Shown: positions 1-7,033, numbered from the stretch's first letter. The stretch is DNA of 10,355 nucleotides from Azoarcus sp. (GCA_031268685.1 JAIRWW010000028.1:1-10355), one strand, 5' to 3'. Numbers and translations: made by a program. Notes: a model not told the origin generated them from the letters alone.

Positions 1-3
1 CAC

Positions 4-32
4 GCACGGGAGGGGTGTAACCCCTCCCGTGC
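4..32. repeat. Perfect inverted repeat, 12-bp arms, 5-base loop
   Basis: GCACGGGAGGGG (4-15) and CCCCTCCCGTGC (21-32) are exact reverse complements around TGTAA. It ends 3 bases before the CRISPR-like repeat, so it occupies the place of the last spacer (about 35 bases at 1-35). No T-run follows, so it is not a normal intrinsic terminator of a local gene. It may be a spacer captured from a palindromic source such as a phage or plasmid terminator or operator, or a hairpin unrelated to CRISPR. Confidence 0.8.
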
Positions 33-35
33 CTT

Positions 36-64
36 GTCGCCCGGTTACGGGCGTGGATTGAAAC
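36..64 (+). CRISPR. Single CRISPR-type repeat, probably the terminal unit of an array to the left
   Basis: The 29 bases contain a 6-bp stem (CGCCCG at 38-43, CGGGCG at 48-53) around a GTTA loop and end in GTGGATTGAAAC. That 3' tail is the classic 5' handle of crRNAs from type I systems, including I-C-like ones. No second copy occurs in the window, so the array, its leader and any cas genes must lie to the left. The bases after it (65-177) would then be array-flanking DNA and not a spacer. The 5' boundary is uncertain by a few bases because there is no other copy to align. It could also be an isolated repeat. The subtype cannot be fixed from one repeat. Confidence 0.55.
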
Positions 65-177
65 ATCGGAAGGCGATGGACGAGCGGCGCCAGCGCCAGG
101 ACATCGAGCGCGGCCTCGACGGCTCCCGCGCATGGCGCTTACGCCGATCTGCGCGGCGGCGCTGGCGCTGGAGACTG

Positions 178-573
178 TCACAAAAGCTGCGTTGATTGCC
201 CTTGGGCTGCAAGAAGTGTCACCGCCTTCTTATCGAAGGAAACGAAGGTTTTCCCACCGAGCCAATTTCCTTCGTAGGCAATGACGCCATCGGCAAAGTC
301 TCCGCCTGCATCGAGCGCCATCAACCCGGCCTCCACGGCGGGCCGGTTCACTTCCACGCTGGCGGTGGCCAGTAGCGCCCGGATCGCGCTGGCCGCGTCC
401 GCTTGCTGGAAGCCATATACGCGGAGCAGCACCCAAACAAATTCGCATAGACACGGCAGCGCGACTGCGATCAGCTCGGCATCGGTCAAGACTGCGGCGG
501 CGGCGGTCGCTTGTGCTGGATCGTCACGCACAACAGCACGCACAAGGACATTGGTATCGACTGTGACCTTCAT
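178..573 (-). CDS. vapC: PIN-domain ribonuclease toxin, VapC family
   Basis: This 131-residue protein is a single PIN domain, a Mg-dependent RNase fold that in VapC toxins cuts tRNA or rRNA and stops translation. The acidic set is visible: D6 in VDTNVL, E44 in CEFVWVL, D95 in GDFADGVIA and D114 in SFD, with N8 next to the first Asp. The length is normal for VapC. I chose ATG 573-571 because it overlaps the antitoxin stop as ATGA, the usual translational coupling of these modules. An in-frame ATG at 588 would add MGKQK and lies inside vapB. All catalytic positions are present, so it looks active. The family call is strong. The RNA target cannot be read from the sequence. Confidence 0.9.
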   Translation of the reverse strand: MKVTVDTNVLVRAVVRDDPAQATAAAAVLTDAELIAVALPCLCEFVWVLLRVYGFQQADAASAIRALLATASVEVNRPAVEAGLMALDAGGDFADGVIAYEGNWLGGKTFVSFDKKAVTLLAAQGQSTQLL

Positions 574-821
574 TTTTTGCTTGCCCATCCTTGTGCAGCC
601 GCCTCGTTGATTTCTTCGATGGTGGCAACCTTCTGCGTTCTGCCCGCGAGCAGGCCGATAAAGCCGGCTATCGTCCCAGCGGGCCGCGCCGCCTTGAGCA
701 CGCCCCGACCATCTGGCAGCAAGTCCAGTACGATCTTGTCGCCTGGACTGATGCCAAGGTGTTGCAGTACGTCCTTGCGAAACGTCACTTGTCCCCGTGC
801 GGTAACGGTCAATGTGGTCAT
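570..821 (-). CDS. vapB: Antitoxin with AbrB/MazE/SpoVT-type DNA-binding domain (VapB)
   Basis: The protein has 83 residues. The N-terminal 45 or so form a swapped-hairpin AbrB fold: the pattern TVTARGQVTF, then LGISPGDKIVLDLL and a G-V-L-K strand, as in SpoVT/AbrB antitoxins. The remaining C-terminal half (from about residue 50, rich in Ala and Glu) is where such antitoxins bind and block the toxin. It should neutralise the PIN toxin encoded directly downstream and repress its own promoter. TGAGGA at 836-831 lies 9 bases before the ATG, a good ribosome site that supports this start. The pair is autonomous, with no other gene in the operon before the CRISPR edge. Confidence 0.9.
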   Translation of the reverse strand: MTTLTVTARGQVTFRKDVLQHLGISPGDKIVLDLLPDGRGVLKAARPAGTIAGFIGLLAGRTQKVATIEEINEAAAQGWASKK

Positions 822-1233
822 GATGATGTGTCCTCACAATCTCGTAGGCTGATGCCCTGCATAGTAATGCAGAAACGCATTACTGGGGATGAACAACACG
901 ACTGTTGGTTCTACCTTGTGACGAAATAGCGGCTGGCGACAGGCGCGGGCAGCCGCCGAGGCCATGCTCCAAGTCGAGGCGACCGAGAAGCTGCTGATTA
1001 AGGCGCTGTCCATAATATGTTTATGGCTTAAGCTTGGCGCGCCCCGGTGGCGCGGGAAAACGTCGATTCGGAAGGCAAATCCTGAACATCGGAAAACCAC
1101 AGATTCACGTGCACGACAACAGCATTCATGCGATTGCCCTGGCCTGCCACGCTGGATTCGAGCAAGGGACAAAGCATCTTGCTAGACTTGCGGCGCTATC
1201 GGGCATTACCGTATTTTTTCGGAGAGAAAGCTA
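822..1233. other. Divergent intergenic region between vapB and rtcB
   Basis: Apart from the vapBC operator and the vapB ribosome site, no gene is recognised here. A short open frame (1034-1234, only a TTG start, 66 codons) ends in TAA directly against the rtcB ATG. Its last half reads like a plausible protein (QIHVHDNSIHAIALACHAG), but I recognise no family. Another short frame from 922 (ARAAAEAMLQVEATEKLL) also looks faintly protein-like in a different phase, so the stretch may be debris of a decayed gene. CATAAT at 1011-1016 could be a -10 box for rtcB, but no matching -35 box is evident. CGGAGAG at 1219-1225 provides the rtcB ribosome site. Confidence 0.4.
863..884. promoter_or_regulatory. 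Operator-like inverted repeat upstream of vapBC
   Basis: AGTAATGC (863-870) and GCATTACT (877-884) are perfect 8-bp arms around AGAAAC, 42-63 bases before the vapB ATG. Dimeric AbrB-fold antitoxins bind palindromes of this size and position to autoregulate. On the minus strand the left arm includes TACTAT (4 of 6 matches to a -10 box), so the site may cover the promoter. No good -35 box is seen. The palindrome is seen directly, its role is inferred. Confidence 0.6.
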
Positions 1234-1234
1234 A

Positions 1235-2446
1235 ATGGTGGAAGTAAAAGGGCAGTTCAACACGGCGCTTTGTTACACGGACGAGTTGGAGGAAATGGCG
1301 CTTCGGCAAATCAAGACCGTCTGCGACCGGCAGGAATTTGCTGGAAGCATAATTCGTATTATGCCGGATGTACATGCGGGCAAGGGCTGCACCATCGGGA
1401 CGACGATGACCATCATGGACAAAATCGTGCCGGGCATGGTCGGCGTAGACATCGGCTGCGGCATGGAAACGGTAGAGATTGCGGAACGTGAAATCAGCTT
1501 CGATGAACTCGATAAATTGATTCACCGGGAAATTCCTTGCGGTAGAAACATACGCAAAATTCACCACCCGCTGAACGACGAGATCCCGGAACTGGAGAAT
1601 CTCCGCTGCGCCGGAAACGTTAACCTTGGCCGCGCCCGAAAGAGCATCGGTACGCTCGGCGGCGGAAATCACTTCATCGAAGCGGATCAGGCAGACGACG
1701 GACGGCTATTCATCGTCGTGCACTCCGGCAGCAGGCATTTGGGCAGCGAAGTGGCGCAGTACTACCAGGATCAAGCCTATAAAACGCTTGGCGGAAGCTC
1801 AAAGCCACAGGTCGCGGAAATTATCAAGCAGCTCAAAGCCGAAGGCCGCGCGAAGGAAATCGAGGAAACGGTCAATCGCCTGAAGGCGGAGTCGGCCTTG
1901 AATGTGCTGGTTCCGAAAGACCTCGCATATGTTACGGGTTCCTTGTTCGACGACTATATTCATGACATGAAGATCGTCCAGCGCTTTGCCACGCTGAACC
2001 GCAAGGCGATGCTGGATGTGATCCTGAGCGGAATGGGGCTGGCCTGTGCGGATGCATTCACGACGATCCACAACTACATCGACACGGATTCGATGATCCT
2101 GCGCAAAGGCTCGGTCTCGGCAAAGAAGGGCGAAAAGCTGCTCATACCGCTCAACATGCGTGACGGCAGCCTGATCTGTGTCGGCAAGGGCAATAAAGAG
2201 TGGAACTGCTCCGCGCCACACGGCGCCGGACGGCTGATGAGCAGGACAGTCGCCAGGAAACGGCTGTCAATGGACGAGTACCGCGCGGAAATGGAAGGCG
2301 TTTTCACGACCTGCGTGGTAGAGGAGACGCTCGACGAAGCGCCCATGGCGTACAAGCATATGGACGAGATCATCCGGCAGATCGGGCCGACGGCGGATAT
2401 TTTGTTCCGCATCAAGCCGGTTTACAACTTCAAGGCGGCAGAGTAG
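1235..2446 (+). CDS. rtcB: RNA 3'-phosphate / 5'-OH ligase RtcB
   Basis: RtcB is a GTP- and Mn-dependent cytoplasmic ligase that joins RNA 3'-phosphate or 2',3'-cyclic phosphate ends to 5'-OH ends, in RNA repair or tRNA splicing. The 403-residue length fits the family (E. coli 408). Metal and catalytic motifs are complete: MPDVHAGKG (43-51), GVDIGCGM with D72 and C75, GGGNHFIE with H146, HSGSR with H163, IHN with H279, and SAPHGAGRLMSR with H329, the expected GMP-accepting histidine. A charged helical stretch at about 190-222 is absent from E. coli RtcB, and I associate it with Firmicutes/Bacteroidetes-type homologues. The start is supported by GGAGA 10 bases upstream. No archease or rtcA is adjacent. 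Its AT-richer codons differ from lysC and ppk, suggesting horizontal acquisition. Substrate unknown. Confidence 0.93.
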   Translation: MVEVKGQFNTALCYTDELEEMALRQIKTVCDRQEFAGSIIRIMPDVHAGKGCTIGTTMTIMDKIVPGMVGVDIGCGMETVEIAEREISFDELDKLIHREIPCGRNIRKIHHPLNDEIPELENLRCAGNVNLGRARKSIGTLGGGNHFIEADQADDGRLFIVVHSGSRHLGSEVAQYYQDQAYKTLGGSSKPQVAEIIKQLKAEGRAKEIEETVNRLKAESALNVLVPKDLAYVTGSLFDDYIHDMKIVQRFATLNRKAMLDVILSGMGLACADAFTTIHNYIDTDSMILRKGSVSAKKGEKLLIPLNMRDGSLICVGKGNKEWNCSAPHGAGRLMSRTVARKRLSMDEYRAEMEGVFTTCVVEETLDEAPMAYKHMDEIIRQIGPTADILFRIKPVYNFKAAE

Positions 2447-2492
2447 GGGCGAGTTTCAAACCCGCCCATGCATTGGATGCCGATGCATGCGC

Positions 2493-2523
2493 TTGCGCAA
2501 ACGCTGCCCTTTTTAGCTAGAAT
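2493..2523 (+). promoter_or_regulatory. Putative promoter of lysC
   Basis: TAGAAT (2518-2523, 5 of 6 to consensus) lies 33 bases before the lysC ATG. TTGCGC (2493-2498, 3 of 6) is 19 bases upstream of it, a slightly long spacer. The -35 area overlaps a small palindrome, TGCGC-TT-GCGCA (2488-2499), a possible regulator site. The -10 box is convincing, the rest is weak. Confidence 0.4.
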
Positions 2524-2555
2524 CCTGCCTCTTGTTTCCGCATTTGAAGGCAGCG

Positions 2556-3782
2556 ATGGCACTAATCGTCCAGAAATACGGCGGCACCTCGATGGGCAGC
2601 CCCGAACGCATCAAGAATGTGGCCAGCCGGGTAGCGAAGTTTCACGCGCAAGGGCATCAGGTCGTGGTCGTGGTCTCGGCGATGAGCGGCGAAACCAACC
2701 GCTTGATCGCGCTCACCAAGACGCTCTCGAAGGCTCCCGATCCGCGCGAGCTGGATATGGTGATCTCCACCGGCGAGCAAGTCTCCATCGGCCTGCTCGC
2801 CATGGCCCTGCAAGACATCGGCATTCCCGCCAAGAGCTATACCGGCGGGCAGGTCAGGATTCTCACCGACAGCGCCTTCACCAAGGCGCGCATCCTCGGC
2901 ATTGACGACGCGGCGATCCGCGGCGATCTCGCCGAAGGCAAGGTCGTCGTCGTCGCCGGTTTCCAGGGCGTCGACGGCAACGGCAACATCACCACCCTCG
3001 GGCGCGGCGGCTCCGACACTACCGGCGTCGCGCTGGCGGCGGCCCTGAAAGCCGACGAATGCCAGATATACACCGACGTCGACGGCGTCTATACCACCGA
3101 CCCGCGCATCGTCCCCGAAGCGCGCAAGCTCGATACCATCACCTTCGAGGAAATGCTGGAAATGGCCAGCCTCGGCTCCAAGGTTTTGCAAATCCGCTCT
3201 GTCGAATTCGCTGGCAAATACAAGGTCAAGCTGCGCGTGCTATCCAGCTTTGAAGAAGAAGGCGAAGGCACGCTCATCACCGTTGAGGAAAAACGCAATA
3301 TGGAACAACCCGTCATCTCCGGGATCGCTTTCAACCGCGATGAAGCCAAGATCACCGTGCTGGGCGTGCCCGACCAGCCCGGCATCGCATATCAGATCGT
3401 GGGGCCGGTAGCCGAGGCCAACATCGATGTCGACATGATCATCCAGAACGTCGGACGCGACGGCACCGCCGATTTTTCATTCACCGTGAGCCGCAGCGAT
3501 CTCGACAAGACGGTCAATGTGCTTGACCGGGTGAAGGCGGTGATCGGCGCCAAGGCGGTAGAGGCCGACAAGAATCTCTGCAAGGTCTCAGTGGTCGGCG
3601 TCGGCATGCATTCGCATCCGGGCGTAGCCGCGAGGATGTTCCGCACGCTGTCCGAAGAAGGTATCAACTTACGCATGATCTCGACTTCCGAGATCAAGAT
3701 TTCAGTGGCAATCGAAGAGAAATATCTCGAACTGGCCGTGCGTGTGCTGCACAAGGCATTCGACCTCGACCGCCTCGCCTGA
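2556..3782 (+). CDS. lysC: Aspartokinase with C-terminal ACT domains
   Basis: It phosphorylates L-aspartate with ATP, the first step toward lysine, threonine and methionine (and diaminopimelate for the cell wall). The protein has 408 residues, the usual length of the LysC/Ask class. The kinase domain covers about 1-245: KYGGTSMG (7-14), [11 protein letters not shown] (38-48), STGEQ (71-75), [10 protein letters not shown] (147-156) and [12 protein letters not shown] (173-184). Two ACT repeats follow at about 265-335 ([11 protein letters not shown]) and 343-405 ([17 protein letters not shown]), the sites of feedback control by lysine and/or threonine. I chose ATG 2556 because GAAGG lies 5 bases before it and the protein opens with the canonical [14 protein letters not shown] at 2532 would add eight unlikely residues. 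It converges with hom and is probably transcribed alone. Confidence 0.97.
   Translation: MALIVQKYGGTSMGSPERIKNVASRVAKFHAQGHQVVVVVSAMSGETNRLIALTKTLSKAPDPRELDMVISTGEQVSIGLLAMALQDIGIPAKSYTGGQVRILTDSAFTKARILGIDDAAIRGDLAEGKVVVVAGFQGVDGNGNITTLGRGGSDTTGVALAAALKADECQIYTDVDGVYTTDPRIVPEARKLDTITFEEMLEMASLGSKVLQIRSVEFAGKYKVKLRVLSSFEEEGEGTLITVEEKRNMEQPVISGIAFNRDEAKITVLGVPDQPGIAYQIVGPVAEANIDVDMIIQNVGRDGTADFSFTVSRSDLDKTVNVLDRVKAVIGAKAVEADKNLCKVSVVGVGMHSHPGVAARMFRTLSEEGINLRMISTSEIKISVAIEEKYLELAVRVLHKAFDLDRLA
3285..3302 (+). promoter_or_regulatory. Possible internal ribosome site and start for a LysC beta subunit
   Basis: GAGG (3285-3288) precedes an in-frame ATG at 3300-3302 (M249, MEQPVISG) by 11 bases. 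Initiation here would give a 160-residue polypeptide made of the two ACT domains. In Corynebacterium glutamicum and Bacillus subtilis the aspartokinase beta subunit is made from an equivalent internal start at the same place in the fold. The spacing is slightly long and the Shine-Dalgarno match short, so use in this organism is inferred. Confidence 0.4.
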
Positions 3783-3820
3783 CCGCGCCCGGAAGGCGGC
3801 CAGGCGGGAAACGGCAAGCC

Positions 3821-3870
3821 TTCGCGGGTAAAACCGTTCGCGGGTAAAACGGTAAAACCGTAAAACCGTT
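3821..3870. repeat. Short tandem and inverted repeats between convergent lysC and hom
   Basis: TTCGCGGGTAAAAC occurs at 3821-3834 and again at 3837-3850 (16-base period). The core GTAAAAC then recurs at 3852-3858 and 3860-3866, so it appears four times. The inner copies also form ACGGT-AAA-ACCGT (3849-3861), and AACGGT (3848-3853) pairs with ACCGTT (3865-3870). The block lies in the 111-base gap between convergent genes, where a bidirectional terminator is expected, but there is no clear stem plus T-run. It may be slippage-expanded terminator DNA. Confidence 0.7.
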
Positions 3871-3893
3871 CCGCGTGCGGCTGCCCCGCCCCC

Positions 3894-5201
3894 TTACAAG
3901 GTTTCCAGCCGGAGCCGCGTCACTTTGCCTTCCACTGTATCGAGAGCCTCAATGCGCGCGATGGCCGCATCGGCGTTCTTTTCTACCGTCCGGTGGGTGA
4001 GGATAATGACATCAGTCTGCGACTCGCCCTCGCCTGCTTCTTTTTGGATCATGGCGTCTATGGAAATGCCGCCATCGGCAAGGATGCGGGCAATGTCGGC
4101 CAGCACGCCGGGTTTGTCCAGCACGCGCATGCGCAGGTAATAGGACGTGACCGTTTCTCCGATCGGCAGCACCGGCACATCCCGCACCCGCTCGGGCTGG
4201 AAGGCGAGGTGCGGCACACGGTGTTCGGGATCGGCGGTATGGAGCCGCGTCACGTCGATCAGGTCGGCGATGACCGCGCTGGCGGTCGGCTCGGCCCCCG
4301 CGCCCTTGCCGTAATAAAGCGTCGCCCCTACGGCGTCGCCCTGCACCAGCACCGCGTTCATCGCGCCTTCGACGTTGGCGAGCAGGCGCTTGGCCGGTAT
4401 CAGCGTCGGGTGCACGCGCAATTCCACCCCGTGCTCGCGGCGGCGGGCGATGCCCAGCAGCTTGATGCGATAGCCCAGTTGTTCGGCGTAGGCGATGTCT
4501 ACGGATTCGAGCCTGGTAATGCCCTCGACGTGCGCCCTGTCGAACTGCATGGGAATGCCGAAGGCGATGGCGCTCATGATCGTCGCTTTGTGCGCGGCAT
4601 CCACGCCTTCGATATCGAAGGCGGGATCGGCCTCGGCGTAGCCGAGGCTTTGCGCTTCTTTCAGCGCCGCGGCAAAGGACAGCCCTTTGTCGCGCATCTC
4701 CGAGAGGATGAAATTGGTTGTGCCGTTGATGATGCCCGCCACCCACTGGATGCGATTGGCGGAAAGCCCTTCGCGCAGCGCCTTGATGATGGGGATGCCG
4801 CCCGCCACTGCCGCCTCGAAGGCCACCATGACATCGCGGCGGCGCGCGGCGGCGAAGATTTCGTTGCCATGCACGGCCAGCAGCGCCTTGTTGGCGGTAA
4901 CGACATGCTTGCCGTTTTCGATGGCTTCCAGCACCAGATCTTTGGCCGCCGTGTAGCCGCCGATCAGTTCGATGACGATGTCTATCTCCGGATCGCGCGT
5001 CACAGATAGCGCATCGCCGGTCACTTTGACACTGTTGCCCGCTATCTCACGCGCACGTTCGGTGTTTCTGTCCGCAATCGTGGCGATGCGAATCTCGCGC
5101 CCTGCCCGGCTGGCGATTTCGTCCGCATTGCGTTCGAGCACAGTAAAGACGCCGCCGCCTACGGTGCCGATACCCAAAAGACCTACGTTGATCGGTTTCA
5201 T
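3894..5201 (-). CDS. hom: Homoserine dehydrogenase
   Basis: It reduces aspartate semialdehyde to homoserine with NAD(P)H, the branch step to threonine and methionine. The protein has 435 residues, normal for the monofunctional ACT-containing type. Order: Rossmann domain with GLLGIGTVGGGV (7-18); VVTANKALLA with K105; AAVAGGIPIIKALREG (130-145); NGTTNFIL (159-166); the catalytic segment YAEADPAFDIEGVDAAHK (188-205) with E190, D201 and K205; and an ACT domain at about 352-430 (LDKPGVLADIARIL) for allosteric control. The ATG at 5201-5199 overlaps the TGA of the upstream acetyltransferase as ATGA, with AGGAAA about 10 bases before it. It is the last gene of the alaA operon. In many betaproteobacteria thrC follows hom, but here lysC converges instead. 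Confidence 0.97.
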   Translation of the reverse strand: MKPINVGLLGIGTVGGGVFTVLERNADEIASRAGREIRIATIADRNTERAREIAGNSVKVTGDALSVTRDPEIDIVIELIGGYTAAKDLVLEAIENGKHVVTANKALLAVHGNEIFAAARRRDVMVAFEAAVAGGIPIIKALREGLSANRIQWVAGIINGTTNFILSEMRDKGLSFAAALKEAQSLGYAEADPAFDIEGVDAAHKATIMSAIAFGIPMQFDRAHVEGITRLESVDIAYAEQLGYRIKLLGIARRREHGVELRVHPTLIPAKRLLANVEGAMNAVLVQGDAVGATLYYGKGAGAEPTASAVIADLIDVTRLHTADPEHRVPHLAFQPERVRDVPVLPIGETVTSYYLRMRVLDKPGVLADIARILADGGISIDAMIQKEAGEGESQTDVIILTHRTVEKNADAAIARIEALDTVEGKVTRLRLETL

Positions 5202-5662
5202 GCAAGTGTTTTCCTGAAACAAAATGATGGGATGGAAAAGCCTTCCCGAAAATAAAAATGATGCGCCCCGTTGCGTTGCACGCCTGAGTCCAGCGCCAGC
5301 ACCGCACAGGAAAGCGTCCTGGCTTCGCGCTCCAGCCATGCGATTAGCGCATGGCCGACGCCGCGCGAGCGGCGGACGGCATCCACGACCAGATCGTCTA
5401 CATATAAACGCCGTGCTTCGTAGGTGTTGTCGACGATGCGCCAAAGCGCCAGCCCCTCGACCGTCTCGCCCGCCGCCGCAATGCTCAGGCGCGCCCCGCC
5501 CGCGAGCACGCGCGCCAGCACTGCGCGATAGGCATCGAAGCCCGGCGGCAGCCGGTCGCGCAACTGGCGATGCACAGCTTCCGCCCGAGCCAGCCATTGC
5601 GCCGCCGCTTCTTCATCAGCGCCGCTTATGGTGACAATGGAGAGCGGCCGGTCAGCGTCCAT
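5198..5662 (-). CDS. GNAT-family N-acetyltransferase
   Basis: The protein has 154 residues and a GNAT fold, which moves an acetyl group from acetyl-CoA to an amine. The acetyl-CoA pyrophosphate loop is visible as RSRGVGHAL (98-106, the R/Q-x-x-G-x-G/A pattern), preceded by strand RRLYVDDLVV (84-93) and followed by the typical late motif HHFYFREGFSI (134-144). The N-terminal half (IVTISGADEEAAAQWLARA) is the variable substrate-binding part. It starts inside the last codons of alaA (11-base overlap) and ends in an ATGA overlap with hom, so it is translationally coupled to both. That suggests co-regulation with amino-acid synthesis, but the substrate cannot be deduced. It could equally act on a protein, an amino acid or a xenobiotic. 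Confidence 0.85.
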   Translation of the reverse strand: MDADRPLSIVTISGADEEAAAQWLARAEAVHRQLRDRLPPGFDAYRAVLARVLAGGARLSIAAAGETVEGLALWRIVDNTYEARRLYVDDLVVDAVRRSRGVGHALIAWLEREARTLSCAVLALDSGVQRNGAHHFYFREGFSIPSFCFRKTLA

Positions 5663-6983
5663 GCCGCTTGCGGTAGTTTTCGAGGAAGCGCGCGATGCGC
5701 CCGACGGCTTCGCGCAAATCTTCTTCGTAAGGCAAGAACACCAGCCGGAAATGATCGGAATGCGGCCAGTTGAACCCCGATCCCTGCACGAGCAGCACCT
5801 GCTCGGTTTCCAGCAATTCGGTAATGAAAGCCTGATCGTCGTCGATCGGGTACAAACCGGGATCGAGTTTCGGAAACATATAGAGCGTCGCCTGCGGCTT
5901 GATGCAACTCACGCCCGGAATCGCGGTAATCAGTTCCCATGCCAGATCGCGCTGCCGCCGCAGCCGCCCGCCCTCGCCTACCAGATCGTCGATGCTCTGG
6001 TAGCCGCCAAGCGCGGTCTGGATTGCGTACTGGCCGGGCACATTGGAGCAAAGGCGCATCGAGGCCAGCATGTCCAGGCCCTCGATATAGTCCCGCGCGT
6101 GGCGCTTGTCGCCGCACACCACCATCCACCCGGCGCGGAAACCGCAGGCGCGGTAGTTTTTTGACAGGCCGTTGAGGATGATCGTCAGCACGTCCTCGGA
6201 AAGCGCCGCGAGCGAAGTGTGCGAAGCCCCTTCGTAGAGCACTTTGTCATAGACTTCGTCAGCATAGAGGATGAGGTCGTGCTCGCGCGCGATGGCGATG
6301 ATTTCCAGCAGAATTTCGTCCGGATAAATCACGCCCGTCGGGTTGTTGGGGTTGATAATGACGATGGCGCGCGTATTGGGCGTGATCTTGGCGCGCATGT
6401 CGGCCAGATCGGGCAGCCAGCCCGCGCCCTCGTCGCACAGATAATGCACGGGACGCCCGCCCGAGAGCGACACCGCCGCCGTCCACAACGGGTAGTCCGG
6501 CGCGGGCACCAGCACTTCGTCGCCCACGTTGAGCAGCGCGTTCATTGCCATGGCGATGAGTTCGGAGACGCCATTGCCAATGTAGATATCTTCGACGTCG
6601 ACGCCCTTGATGCCTTTTTGCTGCGTGTAATGCATCACCGCCTTGCGCGCGGGGAAAATCCCTTTGGAATCGGAATATCCCGAGGAATACGGCAGATTGC
6701 GGATCATGTCCATCTGGATTTCCTCGGGCGCGTCAAACCCGAAGGTAGCCAGATTGCCAATGTTGAGCTTGATGATCCTGTGCCCTTCGTCCTCCATCTG
6801 GCGGGATCGTGTGAGCACCGGGCCGCGGATGTCATAACAGACATCGGCGAGTTTGTCCGATTTGAGGATCAGGCGGCGCGCCGTATCGACATCGGACGCG
6901 CTGACGTCTGCGGCAACCAGTTCCGCCAGTCCTGCCGCCGCGTCAGGATTCGCCGCCGTTGCCACTCCCGTTGCCACCTTCAT
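5652..6983 (-). CDS. alaA: Alanine-forming PLP aminotransferase, AlaA type
   Basis: This fold-type I aminotransferase matches E. coli AlaA (YfbQ), the main glutamate-pyruvate transaminase making alanine. Over residues about 41-440 the similarity is nearly continuous: VCYDIRGPVL, DSKGIFPARKA, EDIYIGNGVSEL, PAPDYPLWTAAVSLSGG, INPNNPTGV (about 210-218), ADEVYDKVLY, the PLP-lysine segment NGLSKNYRACGFR with K275, and ALGGYQSI. The ATG at 6983 is chosen for GGGGAG 6 bases upstream. A TTG at 7013 would add ten residues. Even from 6983 (443 residues) there is an Ala/Val-rich extension of about 35 residues before the E. coli start, with no signal-peptide character. It is the first gene of the alaA-GNAT-hom operon. 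Confidence 0.93.
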   Translation of the reverse strand: MKVATGVATAANPDAAAGLAELVAADVSASDVDTARRLILKSDKLADVCYDIRGPVLTRSRQMEDEGHRIIKLNIGNLATFGFDAPEEIQMDMIRNLPYSSGYSDSKGIFPARKAVMHYTQQKGIKGVDVEDIYIGNGVSELIAMAMNALLNVGDEVLVPAPDYPLWTAAVSLSGGRPVHYLCDEGAGWLPDLADMRAKITPNTRAIVIINPNNPTGVIYPDEILLEIIAIAREHDLILYADEVYDKVLYEGASHTSLAALSEDVLTIILNGLSKNYRACGFRAGWMVVCGDKRHARDYIEGLDMLASMRLCSNVPGQYAIQTALGGYQSIDDLVGEGGRLRRQRDLAWELITAIPGVSCIKPQATLYMFPKLDPGLYPIDDDQAFITELLETEQVLLVQGSGFNWPHSDHFRLVFLPYEEDLREAVGRIARFLENYRKRHGR

Positions 6984-7033
6984 AGCCCGCTCCCCTGATG
7001 CCGCGCTGCGCAAACAGGCGGCGAAAAGCGCTT

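Noticed and set aside
87..168. 11-bp inverted repeat (87-97 and 158-168)
   Set aside because: The arms are simple GCGCC/GGCGC-type sequence in very GC-rich DNA, 60 bases apart. Chance explains it.
1031..1043. Adjacent AAGCTT-like and GGCGCGCC sequences suggesting cloning scars
   Set aside because: Only one base stretch, no vector sequence around it, and both words are easily formed in this base composition.
178..2446. vapBC toxin and rtcB as a linked damage-and-repair RNA system
   Set aside because: They are divergent, 400 bases apart and differ in composition. PIN nucleases generally leave 5'-phosphate and 3'-OH ends, which are not RtcB substrates, so a direct toxin-repair pairing is chemically unlikely.
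2447..2466. Hairpin-like sequence after rtcB as a terminator
   Set aside because: GGCGAGTTT and AAACCCGCC pair with one mismatch but leave a one-base loop and no T-run follows.
3993..5009. Long plus-strand open frame opposite hom, 338 codons
   Set aside because: It is antisense to a gene with full catalytic motifs. Such frames are a by-product of high third-position GC, and the product resembles no family.
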